A stretch of DNA of 8,973 nucleotides, taken from assembly GCA_946539635.1 (NCBI GenBank), contig CAMNHS010000053.1, positions 1-8,973 on the forward strand. Reading direction: 5' to 3'. This stretch comes from an uncultured Prevotellaceae bacterium (GTDB taxonomy: Bacteria; Bacteroidota; Bacteroidia; Bacteroidales; Bacteroidaceae). The position numbers and the translations under genes were made by a program. The number at the start of each line of letters is the position of its first letter. The first letter of the stretch is position 1. This document shows, piece by piece, positions 1-5,142 of the stretch. The notes below the pieces were generated by a model that saw nothing but the letters and a program-made list of their open reading frames with translations, had not been told where the DNA came from and did no database searches.

Positions 1-3
1 GTG

Positions 4-35
4 CAAAGATACGATTAAGTTATGAATAATGCAAG
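4..35 (-). promoter_or_regulatory. Bacteroidetes-type promoter firing leftward out of the window
   Basis: On the minus strand the -7 element reads TATCTTTG (4-11), a full match to the Bacteroidetes TAnnTTTG consensus, followed by CAC. Exactly 20 nt upstream is CTTG (32-35), one mismatch from the TTTG -33 box. The transcription start would fall at or just beyond the left end of the window, so the gene it drives is not visible. The -33 box abuts the U-tract of the preceding operon's terminator, so one transcription unit appears to end and the next begin within about 70 bp. The match is by consensus only. Confidence 0.6.
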
Positions 36-73
36 AAAAACAGGAGAAAATGAAAAAAAATCATTTTCTCCTG
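36..73 (-). terminator. Intrinsic terminator of the six-gene operon
   Basis: A perfect 13-bp inverted repeat (arms 41-53 and 61-73, CAGGAGAAAATGA and its complement) encloses a 7-nt loop. Read on the minus strand, the hairpin is followed at once by TTTTTC (35-40), a U-tract. It begins 20 bp after the stop codon of the FMN-binding gene. The stem is A/T-rich in its inner half and G/C-rich at its base. The run of T only on the minus-strand exit side assigns it to leftward transcription. It is the only convincing hairpin plus U-tract I found in the window. Confidence 0.85.
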
Positions 74-93
74 CCATCATTATCGTAGGATTC

Positions 94-486
94 TTACTTA
101 TGCTTCAGATAATATTCAACTCCCAGCTGAACATTCTTCTTCATAGCATCAGAAGTAATGGTTGCTCCTGTAACGCCGTCCACCTTCTGTTTTGCCACTT
201 CCTTTACCTTCATGCCGTCCCATTTAGTGAGGAGCATACGCTTCACCTTTGCGTTGTGCTTCGGAGTTTCCTGATTCTTCAGTGCCTCAACCTTCACGAT
301 TTTATCCTTCTGGATATAAATCTTCAGTGGCGTAGCAGCAACATATCCAACGACATTCTTTCCCAATGTAGTGGTATTTACTACATACATACCATTCTCC
401 TTTGTCATCACCCCGTCATCGCCCTTGGCGCTTGACAGAATGAGTACCATTGAGAACAGTGCTAAAATACTAATTACCTTTTTCAT
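94..486 (-). CDS. Exported FMN-binding domain protein (covalent flavin carrier)
   Basis: The product is 130 aa. Residues 1-20 form a signal peptide (Lys-Lys, a hydrophobic core, then SSA before KG) with no lipobox cysteine, so it is probably a soluble periplasmic protein. The rest is a single FMN_bind domain, the fold of the NqrC and RnfG flavin subunits. The diagnostic motif DGVTGAT lies at residues 103-109. In this family ApbE transferase links FMN through a phosphoester to the last Thr of the motif, here T109 (codon 160-162). Expected role (inference): one-electron or hydride relay in the periplasm. No membrane partner (Nqr/Rnf subunit, ferric-reductase-like protein or PepSY protein) and no ApbE gene are encoded nearby, so its electron donor must come from elsewhere. 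Its ATG directly abuts the TAA of the upstream DUF4876 gene, suggesting translational coupling. It is the last gene of the operon. Family call is firm; the redox partner is unknown. Confidence 0.9.
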   Translation of the reverse strand: MKKVISILALFSMVLILSSAKGDDGVMTKENGMYVVNTTTLGKNVVGYVAATPLKIYIQKDKIVKVEALKNQETPKHNAKVKRMLLTKWDGMKVKEVAKQKVDGVTGATITSDAMKKNVQLGVEYYLKHK

Positions 487-2112
487 TTATTTTAAAACCT
501 TTTTGCCATCAATAATATAGACGTTACCTTTCTGCATAAGGTTTACTTTGTTGCCGTTAATGTCATAGATTGCACCCGTTGCAGTTGCTTTTACAGCAGC
601 ATCTACTGTTTTGACACCTGTTAAGTCAGGTTTTTTACCATGCCATACGAGGAAGTCGAGGTTGTCTGCACTGTCAGCACCGTTTGCAGCAAAGAAAGCT
701 GTTGCCATAGCAGGGGTGATGTAGAGATACAGACGGTCATCACCACTGAACTCTGCATAGTTGTATAGTCCCTCAGCCGTCTTAGCCACACGCTGGAAGC
801 CAGTCTTCTCTGTTGTATCAACCCACTTGTATATGATGCGGGTCTTCTGGCTTGCACTTGTGAATTCCTTGCTGTCTTCGTCTGACCATGTGAGCGCATT
901 GCTTGGAATCTTCTTTGTTGCCTGTGCCTCGCTGTAATATACCTTGTGTGTGCCAGGTGTGCCGACAACGATAAAGTTAGAACTTGCGAGCAGTTCGTCT
1001 GTACCTTTATATTCGTTATAAGCGAGGTCTGAGTTCTTGGCATTGACTGTGATATAGGTGAAAGTCAGGTCTTTTTCACCGAATACGCTCTTCTCCGGGC
1101 GGAACACGAGATACCCTGTTGCAGGAATGGTTATTGTACCTTCTGTCAGTCCGGCAGGCTCTTCATCAAAAGCGCGTGGCTGGATGGTGGCAGATGCCTG
1201 GAAGTCAACAGAAGAATTGTTTGTATCATAGAGCACCTTGCGACCGTCAGCCATGACGAAAGCTGTCTTACGATATACTGTCTCGCCATTGTAGCCACCT
1301 TCAGCAGTTGTTGATGCAATACCAGCATCGTATGTATCGTTAAGACGTTTCAGCGTTGCGTCAACACCTTTGCTCTTCACATTGCCCAATATCTCCACTG
1401 CATCGATGGCATAGTATGGGTTTACGAGAGCGAACTTATTACCTGTTGTCTTACCTCTACCAAACACCAGACTCTCCTCTGCAGTAACGATGGCTGCAGC
1501 ATTGTTCTTGAGCAGCACTACGCCGGCAGAGCTTGTGCCTGTGTATGAAAGGTTCATGAAATCGAGGGTTGGGGTCATGGTATAGACAAGTGTCATTGCC
1601 GGCACCGCATCATTATGAGGATATTTGGCATTTGTAGTCTTTACCTCAAAGTCTGCACCAGACAGGTCGTGACCCGTAACAGCTCCTGTTGTATGGTCAA
1701 TAGCACTGTTACAGATAATGATTGACTTACCTGCACCGACGGTGTATGTCTTGTCTGTTGGAATCTGGAAAATCTGCTTTACGACAATCTTTCCGCCCAG
1801 CATGCTCTTCAAGTCGGCGTCAGCCTCTATAGCAGCCTGAGTATAGGCACTGGCAGCTGACTCACTCTCGACAAGGGCTACATACATACCAGAGATTTCC
1901 ACTTCCTCCTCGCGGTTGTTGTAAATCTCAATGTACTGACCTGCTATATAGTTACCGCTGCCACTTGCATTCTTTGAGGCAGAATAAAATACCTTGCTTA
2001 TCACAAGGTCACCACTACTAACTTTGTTTGAGGCAATTGTAGCATTTGCATTACTTGTCAACATCATGCCGGCAACGAGAGCCAGCGTCTTAATCTGTGT
2101 AAAAATCTTCAT
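487..2112 (-). CDS. Secreted DUF4876 family protein with C-terminal extension and sorting-like tail
   Basis: The product is 541 aa. Residues 1-24 are a signal peptide (cleavage after NANA) with no lipobox. Residues about 35-318 align with the DUF4876 lipoprotein two genes upstream: both have an ISK(V/I) ... AG(Q/R)YIE(I/L)YN segment, IPTDK, the NSAIDH motif (B: 135-140), an HND motif (166-168), GRGKTTG (218-224; GFGKTSG in the lipoprotein), GYNGETVYRKT, DTNNSS and a PRxxDE end point. It lacks the lipoprotein's N-terminal Ig/CnaB-like domain. Instead it carries about 220 extra residues (319-541) of no recognised family. These end in a 31-residue tail, YDINGNKV ... YIIDGKKVLK, of the type common on secreted Prevotella proteins and resembling type IX secretion C-terminal signals. 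It is likely surface-attached or released (inference). The function of DUF4876 is unknown; the receptor context suggests substrate binding. The leader is A-rich with no Shine-Dalgarno. The stop codon touches the next ATG. Confidence 0.85.
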   Translation of the reverse strand: MKIFTQIKTLALVAGMMLTSNANATIASNKVSSGDLVISKVFYSASKNASGSGNYIAGQYIEIYNNREEEVEISGMYVALVESESAASAYTQAAIEADADLKSMLGGKIVVKQIFQIPTDKTYTVGAGKSIIICNSAIDHTTGAVTGHDLSGADFEVKTTNAKYPHNDAVPAMTLVYTMTPTLDFMNLSYTGTSSAGVVLLKNNAAAIVTAEESLVFGRGKTTGNKFALVNPYYAIDAVEILGNVKSKGVDATLKRLNDTYDAGIASTTAEGGYNGETVYRKTAFVMADGRKVLYDTNNSSVDFQASATIQPRAFDEEPAGLTEGTITIPATGYLVFRPEKSVFGEKDLTFTYITVNAKNSDLAYNEYKGTDELLASSNFIVVGTPGTHKVYYSEAQATKKIPSNALTWSDEDSKEFTSASQKTRIIYKWVDTTEKTGFQRVAKTAEGLYNYAEFSGDDRLYLYITPAMATAFFAANGADSADNLDFLVWHGKKPDLTGVKTVDAAVKATATGAIYDINGNKVNLMQKGNVYIIDGKKVLK

Positions 2113-2163
2113 AAACTTTTTTGTTTTGTTAATTAATTATTTTGAATTATAGTTTTTATTGGT

Positions 2164-2190
2164 CTAATGGGGCTAATGGGGCTAATGGGA
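2164..2190. repeat. 9-bp tandem repeat, three copies
   Basis: The unit CTAATGGGG occurs twice exactly (2164-2172, 2173-2181) and a third time with a final A (2182-2190). On the minus strand, the transcribed sense, it reads CCCATTAGC in tandem. It lies in the 88-bp gap between the DUF6850 stop and the second DUF4876 start. From memory, similar repeats are common in Prevotella/Bacteroides intergenic DNA. Slippage could change the copy number, and so the spacing, but no regulatory role is shown by the sequence. Confidence 0.85.
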
Positions 2191-2200
2191 CACCTTTCAC

Positions 2201-3826
2201 CTAATTAAACATTCCCAGTGTTACTCCGAAACTGGAGGCGTGAAGGTTACTGTTGGTTCTCAACCAGTCACCATTAGCCCTGACGTACCACATGGTTTGC
2301 TTTTTCTTGAAAGTAATTGGGAACTGATATGTCACGCTCAAACTTCCCTTTACGTAGTTTGAGCGATAATACTTCATGTCAGGAATCAACACTCCCACTG
2401 CATAGTCTGTCGTCGGGTCATTAAGTGCCAACGCAGCGGTGCCATTGAAATGCATCGTAACACCACCATCTATCCAAAGGCGATGCTTCAACAGACTCGT
2501 ACCGCCTTCGAGCAGCAGGTTGTAGCCGTCATAATGTAGGCTTGACTCCGGCAGTATGTAAATGTTTTTTGTATCACACGTAGTAAAACGTGCACCAACA
2601 TAGCGATTCACTCTTCCTTCATCAGTGAAATTCAGGCGGTAATGGAAATCTGTCTTGAATATCTTTACACGATAACGTTTTTTCATCACAAGCATCGTTT
2701 CATAATACTGTGATGACACAGGATATGTCTGCGTTATGGTTGAATCCCTCACTTCTATTGTGCCGTCAGGAAGACGATGTTCATAAGAGTAAGTCTTTGT
2801 ATGTATCTCGTCATTATTCTCAGCCTTGTATTTCTGGGTATATTCATCTGCATACGATTGCTCATATCCCAGTGAGAAGTCTATCTCATGCAGCAGGTTC
2901 TCTGCCTTTATACGGTTCCTGATGCTGAATCCATAGTTGTAATCAACATATTTTCCTTCTTCTTTCTCATACTGCCCCAGGATATTCTCCGAGCCACGGT
3001 CTATAGTAGCAGCAGCAATCATGTAATATTTGTCAGACTTATGGCTATATGTCAGTTCAGCTCCAAAGCGGTGGTCAACCCATTCTCTCTGGTAGCCGCT
3101 ATAGCCGCTGACAGTACCGACAGCATGCTCTAAGCCTGTCATGTTGTAATATGTAATCGTGGCATCGGTCTGGACAGTCTTTATACCGTCTATCTTTTCC
3201 TTCCTGCGATGATAGTTACCGCTCAGGCCGAAGGTATTTTTGCCAAAGGTATATGTTACGGCAGGTATTATCTTATACTCCAGCAGCTGCGAACGCGGGC
3301 GAGGGTCGCGCAGGCGGCTCAGGTCACCTACGTTATAGTCTAACCGCATACCGAAATGCCACTTTCCTATAGCAGCTGAACCCAAGGCAGCAGTAAAGTT
3401 AAAGTCCTGGAAGTCATACTTGCCCATGATGGCACTGCCAGAGAAATACGGATTCGAGTTATACGGGCGACGGACATCTGCCCATGTACGGTTGTTCACA
3501 CGTCCATAGTCAAAGTCAAACCTGCCGTAACCATATATGTATTTCCCTATCTTCTGATACCTCTCCGTCTCAAAACGCAGCTGGTTGCTTCGTGTTCCTT
3601 CCTGCACTCTGGTATAGTCACCGCTGTGGTGGTAATACCCTATCTCTGCATATCCACGGTTGCGCGTGGTATCAATGCCCAGACCTGCAGCATTATCTGT
3701 ATGTCGCCACAACTGCGTAGCATCGTCGAAACGATACTCCCCAAGAGCAGATGCCGTCTGTTGGGCATACATGGTGCATGCCGTCAGCACCATTGCCATT
3801 ATCGTGATATATCGTTTATTCATCAT
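2201..3826 (-). CDS. DUF6850 family outer-membrane beta-barrel protein
   Basis: The product is 541 aa. An N-terminal signal peptide probably ends after residue 21 (TMYA, then QQT), giving an exported protein. LTAC at residues 14-17 resembles a lipobox, but the signal-peptidase I site fits better for a barrel. The mature part has alternating aromatic/polar strands throughout (for example YGRFDFDYGRV, FGMRLDYNVG, YVGARFTT) and no soluble plug. A conserved-looking stretch NRTWADVRRPYNSNPYFSG lies near residue 110. It ends in GVTLGMFN, an aromatic-rich last strand as expected for Bam-assembled barrels. The family is usually found next to DUF4876 and TonB receptors in Bacteroidetes; its role is not established. 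A pore or a surface partner of the receptor is plausible (inference). Its start overlaps the upstream lipoprotein gene by 11 bp. Two consecutive ATGs are possible (3826 or 3823); a weak GAGAG lies 1 or 4 nt upstream of them, slightly favouring 3823. Confidence 0.85.
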   Translation of the reverse strand: MMNKRYITIMAMVLTACTMYAQQTASALGEYRFDDATQLWRHTDNAAGLGIDTTRNRGYAEIGYYHHSGDYTRVQEGTRSNQLRFETERYQKIGKYIYGYGRFDFDYGRVNNRTWADVRRPYNSNPYFSGSAIMGKYDFQDFNFTAALGSAAIGKWHFGMRLDYNVGDLSRLRDPRPRSQLLEYKIIPAVTYTFGKNTFGLSGNYHRRKEKIDGIKTVQTDATITYYNMTGLEHAVGTVSGYSGYQREWVDHRFGAELTYSHKSDKYYMIAAATIDRGSENILGQYEKEEGKYVDYNYGFSIRNRIKAENLLHEIDFSLGYEQSYADEYTQKYKAENNDEIHTKTYSYEHRLPDGTIEVRDSTITQTYPVSSQYYETMLVMKKRYRVKIFKTDFHYRLNFTDEGRVNRYVGARFTTCDTKNIYILPESSLHYDGYNLLLEGGTSLLKHRLWIDGGVTMHFNGTAALALNDPTTDYAVGVLIPDMKYYRSNYVKGSLSVTYQFPITFKKKQTMWYVRANGDWLRTNSNLHASSFGVTLGMFN

Positions 3827-5099
3827 ACTCTCGTGGTTTTATTGTTGTTGAAACCTTAAAATCGTTGCTGCTGTTGTTCGTATCCATCAATACCTTGCGA
3901 CCATCGGAGGTTTTACGTGCCGTCTTGCGATATACCACTTCGCCGGTATATCCGCTCAAGGCATCTATGTGGGTGCATCCTGCGTCTATCTCGTCATAAA
4001 GGCGTTTTGTAGATAGGTTCGGACCAGTACTGGTATTCTTAATGAAATCAACGCCGTCCTTTATCGTGCTGTTTGGAACGAGCAGATATACCATCGAACC
4101 GGATGTCTTTCCAAAGCCATACGTCGTAGCCCATGTGTTGATATCTTCGTCTGTATCAAATATAATGATGCCGCACGGTCCGCCCTGCATCAGGTTCATG
4201 CCCTTCAACGATGAAATGGCATAAAACTCACGTGACAACTTCACGACATTATCGTTGTGCTCCAGATTGTCCATATAATCTACCACCTCAAAGTCTGCTG
4301 TCGAAAGGTCTGCCTCAAACTGGTTCACACTACTATGGTCTATGGCGCTGTTCGTAATAACGATGCTCTTTCCGCCCTCCACCAGATATTCCTTATCCGT
4401 AGGAATACGATATACCTGCTTTACTGCCACCTTCTGACCATTGATGGTTGGGTCTTGTTTCAACTGCTCTATAGTGTATAATCTGTTGCTATTGGCTGTT
4501 GACTCTAACAAGCCTATATACATACCGGCAATATCAACCGTCTTGTCTGACTGGTTGTAAAGCTCTATATATCTGCCTGCCATATAGTTCTTGTTGCCGT
4601 TGTATTTAGAGCCCGAACTGTATATCTTGCTTATTACAATATACCTCCTATAAGCTTTTTTATCGTCACCGTCTATTTTATTGATAATAGACATAATGGT
4701 TGCCTCCACCTCTATCGGAGACTGTTCACGTGCCTCGTCAAACAACTGTTCGTTCAACGTAGCTGTTATCCTACATTCTTCTACAGGGTCTGTGGAGCCG
4801 GTCTTTTCTGTATATTCCTCACCAGTCAGTTCTATATACGACGATATGTTATACACGTCTGGCATACAGCCCTCGAAAGTTGCTATGCCGTTTTCGTCTG
4901 TCACGGCAGTCCTTTCTACTGTCTTGCTCTTTATCGTGACCACCTGATTGTCCAGTGCGGCACCTTCTTTGAAGTCCGCAGGGTTCTTCAGGTGTACCTG
5001 AATATTCACCAGTCTGCCTGCATCATCATAATTGATGCAAGAGGCGAGCGTGACCAACAGCACTGCCAAAGAAATGATGAGATTATTTAGATGTTTCAT
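3816..5099 (-). CDS. DUF4876 family surface lipoprotein
   Basis: The product is 427 aa. It has a lipoprotein signal peptide with lipobox LASC; lipidated Cys is residue 21. The following INYDD carries acidic residues near the positions of the Bacteroidetes lipoprotein export signal, so surface exposure is likely (inference). Residues about 29-120 look like a CnaB/carboxypeptidase-regulatory type beta-sandwich (V-TDENGIATFEG at 66-77). Residues about 153-427 are the DUF4876 core. Its first segment, IVISKIYSSGS ... GRYIELYNQSDKTVDIAGMYIG, resembles a lamin-tail-like Ig fold. NSAIDH (250-255), EHND (280-283), VVYRKT, DTNNSS and a final PREYDE are shared with the downstream paralogue. Directly following a TonB receptor in place of a SusD suggests a ligand-capturing partner of that receptor, analogous in position to other receptor-linked lipoproteins (inference). 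Its stop lies inside the DUF6850 start region, an 11-bp overlap indicating coupling. No Shine-Dalgarno is visible. Confidence 0.87.
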   Translation of the reverse strand: MKHLNNLIISLAVLLVTLASCINYDDAGRLVNIQVHLKNPADFKEGAALDNQVVTIKSKTVERTAVTDENGIATFEGCMPDVYNISSYIELTGEEYTEKTGSTDPVEECRITATLNEQLFDEAREQSPIEVEATIMSIINKIDGDDKKAYRRYIVISKIYSSGSKYNGNKNYMAGRYIELYNQSDKTVDIAGMYIGLLESTANSNRLYTIEQLKQDPTINGQKVAVKQVYRIPTDKEYLVEGGKSIVITNSAIDHSSVNQFEADLSTADFEVVDYMDNLEHNDNVVKLSREFYAISSLKGMNLMQGGPCGIIIFDTDEDINTWATTYGFGKTSGSMVYLLVPNSTIKDGVDFIKNTSTGPNLSTKRLYDEIDAGCTHIDALSGYTGEVVYRKTARKTSDGRKVLMDTNNSSNDFKVSTTIKPREYDE

Positions 5100-5103
5100 T
5101 ATT

Positions 5104-5135
5104 ACGATATTTCGATATTACTATATCACGTTATT
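5104..5135. repeat. Degenerate 8-bp tandem repeat in the receptor-lipoprotein gap
   Basis: Two clear units, ACGATATT (5104-5111) and TCGATATT (5112-5119), are followed by two decayed ones, ACTATATC and ACGTTATT, filling most of the 43-bp gap between the TonB receptor stop and the lipoprotein start. The sequence is A/T-rich and contains no TAnnTTTG promoter element and no terminator. The two later copies are a generous reading. Confidence 0.5.
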
Positions 5136-5142
5136 ATGGCAA

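Noticed and set aside
2164..2190. Short tandem repeats read as a CRISPR array
   Set aside because: Units are 7-9 bp with no spacers and no cas genes are present.
2169..2280. CCATTAGCCC at 2271-2280 is the complement of the 9-bp repeat at 2164-2190 and could form a long hairpin
   Set aside because: The second arm lies in ordinary coding sequence of the DUF6850 gene about 90 bp away and is only 10 bp; no U-tract follows, so it is probably chance.
3774..3779. DUF6850 protein as a lipoprotein because of LTAC at residues 14-17
   Set aside because: A typical signal-peptidase I site (MYA, then QQ) follows four residues later, the protein is a transmembrane barrel, and no acidic export signal follows the Cys.
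487..3826. The DUF6850 and second DUF4876 genes are both exactly 541 codons
   Set aside because: The proteins show no sequence similarity, so equal length is coincidence, not duplication.
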